Below, in pieces: positions 41,645-50,741 of a stretch of DNA of 64,000 nucleotides. The notes beneath the pieces were generated by a model, which did not search any database, was not told the DNA's origin, and saw only the letters and a list, made by a program, of their open reading frames with translations. Numbering within the stretch: the stretch's first letter is position 1; each line of letters opens with the position of its first letter. A program made the position numbers and the translations under genes. The DNA comes from Candidatus Binatia bacterium (lineage in GTDB: Bacteria; Desulfobacterota; Binatia; Bin18): assembly GCA_022820725.1 (NCBI GenBank), contig JAJEFA010000007.1, forward strand, positions 124,001 to 188,000, written 5' to 3'.

Positions 41645-43735
41645 ATGAGTCATTCGGTTACCTATACCAAAGAGGACGGCATCGGCATCATTACCGTCGA
41701 CAATCCACCCGTGAACGCGCTGAGCCAGCATGTTCGTCAGGGTCTATTGGAGAGCTTTACCGAGGCCGGTAAAGACGACACCATCGCGACGGTTCTCATT
41801 TGTGCTGGTCGGACCTTTATTGCCGGTGCTGACATTACCGAATTCGGCAAACCGCTCCAGCCGCCGAATTTCCTCGATACCATGGAGATTATTGAGAACC
41901 TCTCCAAGCCGGTTGTGGCGGCCATTCACGGCACGGCCCTGGGCGGCGGCCTCGAGACCGCGCTGTGTTGCCATTATCGCGTCGCGGTGCCATCCGCGCG
42001 GGTCGGGCTGCCCGAGGTCACCCTGGGATTGTTGCCCGGTGGCGGTGGAACCCAGCGCCTGCCGCGGCTGATCGGCCCCGAAGCCGCCCTTGAGGTCATC
42101 ACCTCAGGTGCGCCGATGCGGGCCGGCCAGGCACAGAGCGTAGGGGTGGTTGACGAGATCATTGATGAGGGCAGTCTGCTCGACGGAGCAAAAGCCTTTG
42201 CCCGTCAGCTCGTCGCAGATGGAGCCGCCCTCAAAAAAGTACGAGATCTGAACGACAAGGTAACCGGCGTTGACCGCGTCATCTTTGACGCTGCCCGAAA
42301 ACAGGCTAGCAAAACCCGGCGCGGCTTTGACGCACCCCAGCGCTGCATCGATTGTGTCGAGGCGGCCTGCACCCTGCCGTTTGAGGAGGGATTGGCCAAA
42401 GAGCAGGAACTCTTCCGCCAGATTCTGACCAGCCAACAGTCGGCCGCCCAACGCCATATTTTCTTTGCCGAGCGAGCCGCGGCAAAGGTCAGCGATATGC
42501 CGAAAGACACGCCGACCCGCGCCATTCAAAAAGTGGGTATCATCGGGGCCGGCACGATGGGCGGCGGCATTGCCATGAATTTCGCCAATGCGGGTATCCC
42601 GGTCACCATCCTCGAAACCGGCCAGGAATTTCTGGACAAGGGTCTGGCAGTGGTACGGAGCAACTATGAACGCAGTGCCAAGAGAGGCCGATTCACGCCG
42701 GAACAGGTGGAAGAGCGTATGGGTCTCATCACGCCTGCCCTAGACTACGCGACGCTCGACGAGGTTGACCTGGTGGTGGAAGCCGTGTTCGAGAATATGG
42801 AGGTCAAAAAGCAGGTTTTCGCGCAGTTGGATACGGTCACCAAGCCCGAATGTATTCTGGCGACCAATACGTCCACGCTCGACGTTGATGAAATTGCGTC
42901 GGTAACCACGCGCCCGGACAAGGTCATCGGCACCCATTTCTTCAGCCCGGCCAATGTCATGCGCCTGCTCGAAATCGTCCGCGGCGACAAGACGAGCTTT
43001 GAGACTCTGGCCACGACCCAGGCGGTCGGCAAAGCCATTCAAAAAATTGGCGTAGTCGTTGGGGTGTGCGACGGTTTTGTCGGCAACCGCATGCTGCACA
43101 AATACGGTGCTCAGGCTCAATACCTGCTGGAAGAGGGGAGCCTGCCCCAGGATGTGGATGGCACGGTCTACGACCTGGGTCTGGCGATGGGGCCATTTGC
43201 CATGGGCGACCTGGCCGGTCTTGACGTGGGCTGGCGTATTCGACAGGGGAAAGGGTTGCCGGGCAGCCTGCCCGCAGGCGCGCGCTACTGTGCGCTTCCC
43301 GACCGTATTTGCGAGTTAGGACGTTACGGCCAAAAGACCGGCGCCGGGTATTACACCTATGAACCCGGCGATCGCACCCCTCGACCCGATCCGGCCATTG
43401 AGGAGTTGATTGTCAATTACTCCAAAGAAAAGGGGATGACGCGGCGACCCATCAGCCGTGAGGAGATCATCGAGCGGTTGATGTACGCCCTGGTGAACGA
43501 GGGAGCCAAGATTTTGGAAGAAGGCATTGCCCAGCGGGCCAGCGATATCGACGTCATCTACGTCTATGGCTATGGCTTCCCGGCCTATCTTGGCGGTCCC
43601 ATGTTTTACGCTGACACTGTCGGTCTCAAAAAGGTGTATGAACGCGTCTGCGCCTTTGCCGAACATGACCCCTCGTCCTGGCAGCCGGCACCGCTGCTCC
43701 AGAAACTGGCTGAAGAGGGCGGAACGTTTCATTAA
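41645..43735 (+). CDS. Bifunctional enoyl-CoA hydratase/3-hydroxyacyl-CoA dehydrogenase
   Basis: The 696-residue fusion resembles FadJ and the peroxisomal multifunctional enzyme. The N-terminal crotonase domain has [32 protein letters not shown] and [20 protein letters not shown], with the Glu residues for hydration. The C-terminal part is a 3-hydroxyacyl-CoA dehydrogenase with the NAD motif [31 protein letters not shown] and GFVGNRML. It catalyses two successive steps of fatty-acyl-CoA beta-oxidation. AAAGGAC precedes the ATG. The preceding 119 nt show no gene. Confidence 0.92.
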   Translation: MSHSVTYTKEDGIGIITVDNPPVNALSQHVRQGLLESFTEAGKDDTIATVLICAGRTFIAGADITEFGKPLQPPNFLDTMEIIENLSKPVVAAIHGTALGGGLETALCCHYRVAVPSARVGLPEVTLGLLPGGGGTQRLPRLIGPEAALEVITSGAPMRAGQAQSVGVVDEIIDEGSLLDGAKAFARQLVADGAALKKVRDLNDKVTGVDRVIFDAARKQASKTRRGFDAPQRCIDCVEAACTLPFEEGLAKEQELFRQILTSQQSAAQRHIFFAERAAAKVSDMPKDTPTRAIQKVGIIGAGTMGGGIAMNFANAGIPVTILETGQEFLDKGLAVVRSNYERSAKRGRFTPEQVEERMGLITPALDYATLDEVDLVVEAVFENMEVKKQVFAQLDTVTKPECILATNTSTLDVDEIASVTTRPDKVIGTHFFSPANVMRLLEIVRGDKTSFETLATTQAVGKAIQKIGVVVGVCDGFVGNRMLHKYGAQAQYLLEEGSLPQDVDGTVYDLGLAMGPFAMGDLAGLDVGWRIRQGKGLPGSLPAGARYCALPDRICELGRYGQKTGAGYYTYEPGDRTPRPDPAIEELIVNYSKEKGMTRRPISREEIIERLMYALVNEGAKILEEGIAQRASDIDVIYVYGYGFPAYLGGPMFYADTVGLKKVYERVCAFAEHDPSSWQPAPLLQKLAEEGGTFH

Positions 43736-43759
43736 AAAAGGGCGACGCTTGCGTCGCCC
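43734..43759 (-). terminator. Intrinsic terminator for minus-strand transcription
   Basis: A GGGCGACGC/GCGTCGCCC hairpin (43740-43748 and 43751-43759) is followed, on the minus strand, by TTTTTT. The T-tract direction means it ends a minus-strand transcript, which points to the small decayed gene just upstream on that strand. Confidence 0.6.
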
Positions 43760-43962
43760 CTAGCGTGTCGAAGAGTCCTTCTTCTTTGACGCGGGCCAGA
43801 GCAGCACGACCCAATAGCACACAACGCCGAGCACTACCGTTGCCCCGATGGGCATAGGCCCAATCCCGCCGGTCCGAAGCCCCGATGGGCATAGGCCCAA
43901 GACGGCATCAGATACGGCAGTATCAGCGCCCACGCGATCAATGCCAGTGTGATGCCGTGCAT
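43760..43962 (-). pseudogene. Frameshifted small membrane-protein gene with 37-bp tandem duplication
   Basis: On the minus strand an ATG at 43962 follows GGGGAGG and opens a hydrophobic peptide (MHGITLALIAWALILPYLM...). About 25 residues on, a 37-bp direct repeat (the GCCCCGATGGGCATAGGCCC unit, twice) intervenes. After it, a second hydrophobic stretch (GATVVLGVVCYWVVLLW) ends in a Lys-rich tail, but in another frame. The frame is closed by a TAG beside a T-tract terminator. The repeat is not a multiple of 3, so expansion or contraction probably broke the gene. It may once have been a two-helix inner-membrane peptide. Confidence 0.5.
43843..43901. repeat. Two copies of a 37-bp direct-repeat unit
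   Basis: The sequence GCCCCGATGGGCATAGGCCC plus AA occurs twice with a 15-nt interval (TCCCGCCGGTCCGAA), giving a 37-nt period. It lies within the decayed small membrane gene on the minus strand and disrupts its frame. Confidence 0.75.
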
Positions 43963-44073
43963 ATCAGCCTCCCCGCGTACCGTTCTCTTCTCGGAGCCGT
44001 GGCTCGAATTGAACCCTTCGTGGTATTGGAGAATCGTACCTATCTACATACCAGGCAAGGAGCGTAGGGAGCA

Positions 44074-45363
44074 ATGGATCAACACCAGTTCAACCAAGCC
44101 CTGACCGAATTCTTAGCATCATCGCCAACCCCGTTTCACGCGGTCGCCCAGATGGCCACCCGACTGTCGAGTGCAGGCTTTGAGCGCCTGGACGAGTCCG
44201 AGGCGTGGCAGCTCGCGCCGGGGGGTCGCTATTGGATTACCCGTAATGACTCAGCCATTATTGCCTGGAAGATGCCGATGCGCTGTACCTTGGCCGAGGG
44301 CGGCTTTCGCATGGTCGGCGCTCATACGGATTCCCCAGGTCTGAAGGTCAAGCCTCAGCCTGAATTACATCGACACGGCTATCTGCAACTCGGGGTCGAG
44401 GTCTACGGCGGCGCCTTGCTCAACCCCTGGTTTGATCGGGATTTATCGATTGCCGGGCGAGTCAGCTATCTAAGTCAGCGCAATGAGGTGGCCCACGCGC
44501 TGCTCGACTTCGCCCAAGCGGTAGCCGTCATCCCCAGCCTGGCCATTCATCTCGACCGGGAGGCAAACCAGAGTCGCTCAATTAATGCCCAGACCTATCT
44601 GCCGCCCATTCTCGGCCAAACTGATGAAAAGCCGGATTTCAAAGCGCTCCTGCACAAACGGCTCGAAGCGGACGGCGTCACCGATGTGCGTCAGGTGCTG
44701 GACTACGAGCTGTTTTTCTATGACACCCAGCCACCACAGCTTGTCGGCCTGGCAAACGAATTCATCACCTCGGCCCGCCTGGACAACCTATTGAGCTGTT
44801 TTGTCGGCCTCCAGACCCTCACGACGAGCACAACCGAAAACGGTGCGCTGCTGGTATGCAACGATCACGAAGAGGTCGGCAGTGCGTCGGCGTCCGGCGC
44901 GTGTGGACCCATGCTGAAACACATGCTGGAACGCGTCATGCCGGACGCGGAAGAACGCGCCCGCACCCTCGCCCGCTCCATGCTGATCTCGACCGACAAT
45001 GCCCACGGCGTGCATCCGAACTTTTCCGACCGGCACGACGACAACCACGGTCCCCGCCTCAACCGCGGCGTGGTCATTAAACTCAACGCCAACCAGCGCT
45101 ATGCGAGCAACAGCGAGACCAGCGCCATCCTGCACAAACTGGCCGCGGACATTGACGTCCCGGTCCAGGCATTCGTCGTGCGTAGCGACATGGCCTGCGG
45201 CAGCACCATCGGACCGCTAACCGCGGCCGAGATTGGGGTGCGAACCATAGACGTCGGCGTTCCGCAGTGGGCGATGCATTCCATTCGGGAAGTCGCGGGA
45301 ACCGCCGACGCGTTTCATCTACATCGGATATTGCAACGCTTTTTCGATATGGAGCGGGTCTGA
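44074..45363 (+). CDS. M18 family aminopeptidase (aspartyl aminopeptidase-like)
   Basis: The 429-residue cytosolic metallo-aminopeptidase has the M18 signatures: MVGAHTDSPGLKVKPQPE (metal His and Asp), VCNDHEEVGSASASGACGP with the catalytic Glu-Glu, STDNAHGVHPNFSDRHDDNHGP, and SDMACGSTIGPLTAAEIGVRTIDVG. Members are tetrahedral dodecamers that remove acidic or other N-terminal residues. Length is normal. AGGGAGC precedes the ATG. It converges with the amidase gene, with a 3-nt gap between stops. Confidence 0.92.
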   Translation: MDQHQFNQALTEFLASSPTPFHAVAQMATRLSSAGFERLDESEAWQLAPGGRYWITRNDSAIIAWKMPMRCTLAEGGFRMVGAHTDSPGLKVKPQPELHRHGYLQLGVEVYGGALLNPWFDRDLSIAGRVSYLSQRNEVAHALLDFAQAVAVIPSLAIHLDREANQSRSINAQTYLPPILGQTDEKPDFKALLHKRLEADGVTDVRQVLDYELFFYDTQPPQLVGLANEFITSARLDNLLSCFVGLQTLTTSTTENGALLVCNDHEEVGSASASGACGPMLKHMLERVMPDAEERARTLARSMLISTDNAHGVHPNFSDRHDDNHGPRLNRGVVIKLNANQRYASNSETSAILHKLAADIDVPVQAFVVRSDMACGSTIGPLTAAEIGVRTIDVGVPQWAMHSIREVAGTADAFHLHRILQRFFDMERV

Positions 45364-45366
45364 ACC

Positions 45367-46881
45367 TTATTCCCCCGCCAGCTCGGGAACGTGGACGGAT
45401 GGTTTGCGATGCTGGGTGAGCTGTTCATACGCGTAGGCCAACGAAAGGAGTTCCGCCTCACGATACGGCAGGCCGACGATCTCCAGACCCACGGGTAGAC
45501 CGGCAGGGGTAAAGCCCGCGGGCACGCTCACTGCCGGCATCCAGGTCTGGGCTGCGATGAGCGTATTGGTCGGGAAGTCCAGCAGGGGCCATTTACCGGC
45601 GTCAAGCTCGGCCCGTGAGGGCGAGGGCACTTGCGTGGTGGGAAAGGCGAGCGCGGTTGCCCCTGCCTTTGCCATTTCATTGATCACGACCCGCTGGAAC
45701 TGTTCGCGGGCGGTGTAGCGTTGATAGTACTCAGGGTCTGAGTAGGGGTCTTCGGGGCCTTCGACCAGCGCATCAATAAGATCACATTTGGGATGGTATT
45801 TTTTCGCCTCGACGATGTCCTTCAACGTTTTCATCGGCAGTTGAGGGCGAGCTGCCAAAAAGCCATCAATATCGTGGCGCGAATGAGTGACGTACATGGA
45901 AGATAATTCGATATAGTGCTGTAAATCGGGAATCCCGATATCAACCAGGGTTGCGCCCGCCGCGGTCATCGCTGCCAATGCCGCTTCGATGACCGCATTG
46001 ACCTCGGCAGCCTGCGGATCGGCAGCATCCCCAAAGACCTCACGTACCACACCAATCCGTACACCCGAGAGAGCGGTCTGGTCGAGCAGTTCCGAATACT
46101 TGACTGCACCCACAATAACCGCTGTCGCGGTATAGGGGTCGGCCGGGTCAAACCCGACGAGCACCTCAAGCATTTTTGCGGCGTCCGTAACCGTACGACA
46201 CATGGGTCCGGCAGAGTCCTGGAAGACCACCAACGGCGACATGCCCGCCCGGCTGATGAGGCCGGGCGTGACCTTAAGGCCAACCAGATTATCGAACGAA
46301 GACGGCAATCGGATTGAGCCACCGGTGTCTTCGCCCAGGCCAATGGCACCCAGGTTGGCAGCAACGGCAGCACCCGTTCCGCCACTGGAGCCGCCCGGAT
46401 CATGCCCCAGATCATAGGGGTTCTTGGTCGTACCGGACTTGGACGAGTAGCCGAACCAGGAGGTGGCAAAGTCCGGCATGGCAGTCTTGGCCAGAATAAT
46501 CGCACCGGCTGCATGGAGCTTGGCTATAGCAGTAGCGTCTTTGTTGGGAATATACCCGTCCAGGGCTATCGAGCCAAAGCAGGTCATAATCCCGGCCGTT
46601 TCCGCCTGATCTTTCACGACAATGGGTATCCCATGTAGAGGGCCTGACAACTGGCCGGACGCTGCAAGCTGAGCGTCAAGCCGGGCGGCTTCGTCCCGAG
46701 CGTGCGGGTTAACGGTTACGATAGAATTGAGTGTCGGGCCGCTCCGATCATAGGCCTCAATCCGGGCCAGGTAGCCCTCCACGAGGTCCACACAGGTGAC
46801 TTCGCCCGCGCGCAGGGCAGCATGAATCTTTGTGATAGTCGTTTCTTCCAGCTTGAATGACATGGCTTTCCTCTTCTCCAT
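45367..46881 (-). CDS. Amidase (amidase signature family)
   Basis: The 504-residue protein has the Ser-cisSer-Lys triad of amidase-signature enzymes: Lys in IVVKDQAETAG, and the DPGGSSGGTGAAVAANLGAIGLGEDTGGSIRLPS Ser pair. It hydrolyses small amides to acids and ammonia, and the closest uses could be nitrile-derived or aryl amides. AAGGAGG lies 6 nt ahead of the ATG at 46881. A second in-frame ATG at 46863 also has AGAGG. The gene adjoins the ABC permease stub upstream on the minus strand. Confidence 0.9.
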   Translation of the reverse strand: MEKRKAMSFKLEETTITKIHAALRAGEVTCVDLVEGYLARIEAYDRSGPTLNSIVTVNPHARDEAARLDAQLAASGQLSGPLHGIPIVVKDQAETAGIMTCFGSIALDGYIPNKDATAIAKLHAAGAIILAKTAMPDFATSWFGYSSKSGTTKNPYDLGHDPGGSSGGTGAAVAANLGAIGLGEDTGGSIRLPSSFDNLVGLKVTPGLISRAGMSPLVVFQDSAGPMCRTVTDAAKMLEVLVGFDPADPYTATAVIVGAVKYSELLDQTALSGVRIGVVREVFGDAADPQAAEVNAVIEAALAAMTAAGATLVDIGIPDLQHYIELSSMYVTHSRHDIDGFLAARPQLPMKTLKDIVEAKKYHPKCDLIDALVEGPEDPYSDPEYYQRYTAREQFQRVVINEMAKAGATALAFPTTQVPSPSRAELDAGKWPLLDFPTNTLIAAQTWMPAVSVPAGFTPAGLPVGLEIVGLPYREAELLSLAYAYEQLTQHRKPSVHVPELAGE

Positions 46882-47012
46882 CTCTCCCCTCCTTGGAGGG
46901 GCGGCCCGTCCGGGCCGGGGTGGGCTTCAGTCCTCCGGTCTTTTTGCGCCATAGCACGTGCACGGTCCGGTGAGTAGGGGCAGATTTTCAATCCACCCTC
47001 CTGGAGCGACCG

Positions 47013-47162
47013 TCACCCCAGCTTGGGCTTCGTGACCTTCACCGCCGCCCACAACGCGACCAGGAAAAAGCTCGTCAGGAAAATGAAATCCTGAGCGACG
47101 GCGGCAAAGTCCGCGCCTTTCAGAATAATGGAGTGCAGTTGAGTGCCGGGCCGGAAGTACAC
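47013..47162 (-). pseudogene. 3' stub of an ABC-2 type transporter permease gene
   Basis: On the minus strand an open frame of about 50 codons ends in TGA at 47013. It reads VYFRPGTQLHSIILKGADF, then a hydrophobic DFIFLTSFFLVALWAAV and a basic end, VKVTKPKLG. This is the shape and motif (xxIILKGA followed by a last membrane helix) of the C terminus of ABC-2 permeases. The frame is cut within a few bases of the stop codon of the PIN toxin upstream, so the rest of the permease was lost or replaced. No start or ribosome-binding site is present. Confidence 0.5.
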
Positions 47163-47165
47163 CTA

Positions 47166-47549
47166 CTATGGGAGCCGTTCCGTTCCCTCCAAGCGGCTGA
47201 GATCGCGGTCAAAGGTGCCGAGGGGGAGATGTCCAGCTTTACGGGCGACTTCCAGGATCAGACAGTCAGAGAAACCGAGCTTGGGCTTTTGTCGGTACTG
47301 TTCAAGGGCGGCGTTTACGGTTTCAGCATTTTGGATTGTGAGACGTTCGTGTTGCAGGAGCATTTCGACCGCCATAACAAGCTCGCGATGGCCAAGACCG
47401 TAAACCGTAGAGAGGACCCAAACAGCCTCGATCAAAGCAAGGTGAGAAACCCATGCACCTCTCGCAACAAACGCCTCAGCAGCCAGGACGTGTTTTGGAT
47501 CATCGCGGGCGACGAGTCGGACCAGGAGGTTGGTATCAACCGCGCGCAT
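47166..47549 (-). CDS. PIN-domain ribonuclease toxin (VapC-like)
   Basis: The 127-residue PIN protein has acids in VDTNLLVRLVARDD, LALIEAVWVL, FSDCLILEVARKAG and TFDRDLSRL. It is probably an endoribonuclease. Its ATG at 47549 lies inside the antitoxin gene (14-nt overlap), which supports coupled translation. The permease stub starts right after its stop, so the module seems to have landed in or replaced part of that gene. Confidence 0.87.
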   Translation of the reverse strand: MRAVDTNLLVRLVARDDPKHVLAAEAFVARGAWVSHLALIEAVWVLSTVYGLGHRELVMAVEMLLQHERLTIQNAETVNAALEQYRQKPKLGFSDCLILEVARKAGHLPLGTFDRDLSRLEGTERLP

Positions 47550-47799
47550 ACCGGTCTCTGATGTGTTGTTTTATGCCTTCTTTCATCTCCATCATTGTTC
47601 GTCTCTTGGGACGACCTTGAGGAAACAAGGCACGATGAATATCTTCGGAGGTAAACTGTCCAGCCCTTCGGACGACGATCTGTTCCCCGACTTGGTCCCA
47701 TTCGAGTACAGCTCCGGGCCCTATCCCGAGTCGGCGGCGTATCTCAGCCGGGATTGAGATCTGGCCCTGTGCCGTCAGACGTGATCGTGCGAGAGCCAT
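47536..47799 (-). CDS. AbrB/MazE-type antitoxin
   Basis: The 87-residue antitoxin has the SpoVT-AbrB swapped-hairpin domain (SRLTAQGQISIPAEIRRRLGIGPGAVLEWDQVGEQIVVRR) and a C-terminal toxin-binding tail. It pairs with the overlapping PIN toxin. A perfect palindrome lies 8 nt ahead of the ATG and is a candidate self-regulatory site. Confidence 0.87.
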   Translation of the reverse strand: MALARSRLTAQGQISIPAEIRRRLGIGPGAVLEWDQVGEQIVVRRAGQFTSEDIHRALFPQGRPKRRTMMEMKEGIKQHIRDRYARG

Positions 47800-47807
47800 A
47801 CCAATAT

Positions 47808-47821
47808 ATTACCCTGGTAAT
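47808..47821. promoter_or_regulatory. Palindromic operator ahead of the AbrB/PIN module
   Basis: ATTACC-CT-GGTAAT is a perfect inverted repeat just upstream of the antitoxin ATG and overlaps TAATAT-like promoter sequence. AbrB-type antitoxins commonly bind such palindromes, so it is a likely autorepression site (inference). No clear Shine-Dalgarno is seen. Confidence 0.5.
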
Positions 47822-47913
47822 GAATTGAGGACAAGACGTCGGGGCCGGACGGTTAAGCAAGGCATCCACAAATGACGTGAGGCGAAGAAACTCCTTCGTT
47901 AGCTTCGCTCCGA

Positions 47914-48456
47914 TCACCCTCTCGTGCCGTCGATCAATACAAACGCAATCCGACACGGTCGGTCCGAGCGGTTGCTCCAGGCGTGATTGGTGCCGCGCTG
48001 GATAATGACATCACCAGCGGTGACTAGCACATCCGAGTCGTCCAGGACCATATGGCATTCGCCCGAAAGCACAATCGCGTAATCAATCGTTTCGGTCTTG
48101 TGCATCAGTGGATGTCGTGGCTCCTCGGAGTCGTCCAGCGCCTGCTCCGCTCCGAATGAGGCAAAGCTTTCCCGGGCAGCCTCTCGGTCGATCTGATCGA
48201 TCCAGTCCTTTTCCGGTGAGAACTCGACGATCCGAAAGACCGTACCGTTGGCGGGAGGAGTCAGAGCGACCGGACCCTGCGTACGGTCGGTTGTGTCGGT
48301 CAGACCGGCGGGCGTCTTAGTTGTGACCCACAGATTGGTCACCTCAACCCCAGGCCTGTTCTGTGGGTAGAATATGGGCGCAGGAGTATCGGAGAGGACC
48401 GTTGCCCGTCCGTTTGTGTCATGTCCGGTCACGATGCGTCGCGTGCTGTTCGGCAT
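47914..48456 (-). CDS. Cupin domain protein
   Basis: The 180-residue protein has a C-terminal cupin barrel: motif 1 MHKTETIDYAIVLSGECHMVLDD (His and Glu) and motif 2 QRGTNHAWSNRSDRPCRIAFVLID (His). The N-terminal part is a beta-rich extension with PENGT-like loops. It may be a dioxygenase, isomerase or small-molecule binder. GGAGGG precedes the ATG. It is divergent from the phosphotriesterase-like gene. Confidence 0.82.
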   Translation of the reverse strand: MPNSTRRIVTGHDTNGRATVLSDTPAPIFYPQNRPGVEVTNLWVTTKTPAGLTDTTDRTQGPVALTPPANGTVFRIVEFSPEKDWIDQIDREAARESFASFGAEQALDDSEEPRHPLMHKTETIDYAIVLSGECHMVLDDSDVLVTAGDVIIQRGTNHAWSNRSDRPCRIAFVLIDGTRG

Positions 48457-48609
48457 ACTGGCTCCCTCCTATAATTCGAGCGCGATACTCCACTCACATA
48501 AGACGGTGAGAAATTGCTCGGTACTCTTTTCTTTGAAATGAGAGTTGGTATAGCCTGCATCTACCTCAATGGCGCACTCCCTCAATATGACTCTGGTGGA
48601 GGAAGAGCA

Positions 48610-49653
48610 ATGCAAGGCAAAGTGATGACCGTTCTTGGTCCGGTCGAGCCCGACACTCTGGGGATTACCCTGACACACGAACACCTGCTCATCGATCTCC
48701 GGGTGTGGTGTGAAGAACCCGAAGACGAGGAGCAAAAGGTGTTCGTGCACGCGCCGGTAGAAATGGAGACGCTCGGTGCCATTCGTCGCGAACCATTCGG
48801 CAATCTGGATAACTGTGTCCTCGATGACACGGCCTTGGCTATTGAGGAATTGCGCCGGTTCAAGACCGCCGGCGGCGGCAGCGTGGTGGACTGTACGAAT
48901 AACGGCCTGGGACGCACGCCGCTGGCCTTAGCAGAAATCGCTCAAGCGACCGAGATCAATATCGTTATGGGTTCAGGTTATTATATTGGCCGTTCCCATC
49001 CCTACGACATGGTCGATCGGTCCGTTGAGATGATCGCCGATGAGATCGAATCCGATCTCATGCAGGGCGTTGCCGATACCGGGGTGCGCTCCGGCCTCAT
49101 CGGTGAGATCGGTACCAGCTTTAAAGTGCGTGAGAACGAACAGAAGGTCTTGCGTGCGGCCGCCCGCGCCCAGCGTCGAACCGGAGCGCCGATCAGCGTC
49201 CATCTGCTGCCGTGGCAGAAAAACGGGATCGAAGTCCTCGATATTCTTGAGAGCGAAGGCGCAAATCCGCATCAGGTCATACTGTGTCATCTGAGTCCGA
49301 CGAGCGACGACCTGGAATATCACACGACCTTGGCCAAACGCGGCGCTTACGTCGAGTACGACTTCTTTGGCATGGAATTCTACGTAGACAGCGTTGGCCG
49401 CTACACAGGATCGGATGCCGGCAGTGTCACCGCGCTGAAACGCCTGATTGACGCGGGCTATTCGGAGCGCCTGCTCCTGTCTCACGATATTGCGATGAAG
49501 GTCCAACTCACCCGCTACGGTGGATGGGGCTATGCCCACCTCGTCAAGAACGTGGTGCCCATGCTGAGTCGCAGCGGACTGAGTGCCGAACAGATCGATA
49601 CTTTGATTGTGGAGAATCCACGACGCGTGCTGACCTGGGGCGCGCCGGTGTAA
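48610..49653 (+). CDS. Phosphotriesterase-like amidohydrolase family protein
   Basis: The 347-residue TIM-barrel enzyme has His23 and His25 in LTHEHLLIDL, a central GEIGTSFKVRENEQKVLRAAARA in which the carboxylated Lys position is not certain, and VILCHLSPTSDD and LLLSHDIAMKVQLTRYGGWGY with the metal His and Asp. The family covers phosphotriesterase, lactonases and resiniferatoxin-binding-like proteins, and homologues in catabolic clusters are often lactonases. GGAGGAAG precedes the ATG at 48610. The SDR gene follows on the same strand. Confidence 0.85.
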   Translation: MQGKVMTVLGPVEPDTLGITLTHEHLLIDLRVWCEEPEDEEQKVFVHAPVEMETLGAIRREPFGNLDNCVLDDTALAIEELRRFKTAGGGSVVDCTNNGLGRTPLALAEIAQATEINIVMGSGYYIGRSHPYDMVDRSVEMIADEIESDLMQGVADTGVRSGLIGEIGTSFKVRENEQKVLRAAARAQRRTGAPISVHLLPWQKNGIEVLDILESEGANPHQVILCHLSPTSDDLEYHTTLAKRGAYVEYDFFGMEFYVDSVGRYTGSDAGSVTALKRLIDAGYSERLLLSHDIAMKVQLTRYGGWGYAHLVKNVVPMLSRSGLSAEQIDTLIVENPRRVLTWGAPV

Positions 49654-49713
49654 ACGCGGGCATGGCTCGAAAACGAGCCCGAGCATGTCCGCATCCGTGG
49701 GAGGAGGTAAAAT

Positions 49714-50484
49714 ATGGCCGGTAGACTCGCAGACAAAATCGCTCTTGTGACCGGTGGCGCTTCAGGCATTGGGCGGGCGACGGTCCTCCGCTTCGCCGAG
49801 GAGGGGGCTGCGGTTGTGGCCGCCGACCGGAACCCAGGCGGTCTGGAGCAGACCAAAAGCCTGGCGCAGAAGATCAGTCCGGATATCGAGACCGTGACCG
49901 TCGATGTCTCCAAGCTAGACCAGGTCGAGCGTATGGTTGACACCGCGGTTGAACGTTTCGGTCGCCTGGACGTCCTGGTCAACGCGGCCGGGGTCCTGAT
50001 TCTGACGCCGCCGCTGGCCGAAGTGGACGAACGGCACTGGGACCTGATGATGTCCACCAACCTCAAAGGGCTCTTCTTTTGCTGTAAGGCTGCCATCCCG
50101 GCCATGCTGAAAAACGGCGGCGGCTCCATCGTCAACATTGCCTCCATGGCCGGGGTCCAGGCCTACAGCCAATCCCTGCCGTATGCGGTCAGTAAGGCCG
50201 GTATCATCCATCTCAACTCGGTTGCCGCCAGCCAATACACCTCTCAGGGTATTCGGATGAACTGCATCGCCCCTGGTTTCGTGGATACGCCGCAGGCGCG
50301 CGGCAGCACCCAGAGCACGGAAGTCATAGAGAAAGCGGTCCGCTATCATCCCCTGGGACGGATAGGTCGGCCCGAGGAGATTGCGAACACGATTCTCTTT
50401 CTGGCCTCGGACGAATCCTCCTACATCAGCGGTTCGACCTTTGTTGTGGACGGCGGCTCCTGGTCGGTTGCCAGCCGGCTCTAA
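49714..50484 (+). CDS. SDR family oxidoreductase
   Basis: This 256-residue classical SDR has GGASGIGRATVLRF, an Asp-type acidic residue (VVAADRNP) suggesting NAD, NAAGVLI, SMAGVQAYSQSLPYAVSKAG (Ser, Tyr, Lys) and the closing EIANTILFLASDESSYISGSTFVVDGG. AGGAGGT precedes the ATG. It lies 60 nt after the phosphotriesterase-like gene and 9 nt ahead of the small 78-residue gene, so the three form one operon. Confidence 0.9.
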   Translation: MAGRLADKIALVTGGASGIGRATVLRFAEEGAAVVAADRNPGGLEQTKSLAQKISPDIETVTVDVSKLDQVERMVDTAVERFGRLDVLVNAAGVLILTPPLAEVDERHWDLMMSTNLKGLFFCCKAAIPAMLKNGGGSIVNIASMAGVQAYSQSLPYAVSKAGIIHLNSVAASQYTSQGIRMNCIAPGFVDTPQARGSTQSTEVIEKAVRYHPLGRIGRPEEIANTILFLASDESSYISGSTFVVDGGSWSVASRL

Positions 50485-50493
50485 GGGGGGAAT

Positions 50494-50730
50494 ATGGAAA
50501 AGCTCATCGAGATTACCAACAAGGCCGTAGCGGATTACGGCTTTCGGCAGATCGTCCAGTGGAGCCCCGAGGACATCGTTGCCCAGTGGCAGCTCTCGAC
50601 CCGCGAGGCGGAGGTCCTCACTGGTGTCGTCAAAGACGAGCTGGACCGCTTACCCATCCCGGTCGAACCTCCGGATGTGCCACAAGAACAGGAGCGTGTG
50701 GCCGGTATCATTCGGCAAGCGTTGAGTTAG
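50494..50730 (+). CDS. Small hypothetical protein in the SDR operon
   Basis: The 78-residue acidic protein reads like a short helical domain: ADYGFRQIVQWSPEDIVAQWQLSTREAEVLTGVVKDEL followed by a Pro-rich tail. The helix pattern loosely recalls LigA-type or NHLP/Nif11-type small domains, but no conserved motif is clear enough to assign it. AAGGGGGG lies just ahead of the ATG. It overlaps nothing and follows the SDR closely, so it is probably translated with it. The next gene is the convergent CocE paralogue. Confidence 0.6.
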   Translation: MEKLIEITNKAVADYGFRQIVQWSPEDIVAQWQLSTREAEVLTGVVKDELDRLPIPVEPPDVPQEQERVAGIIRQALS

Positions 50731-50741
50731 GGTGTCCCAGC

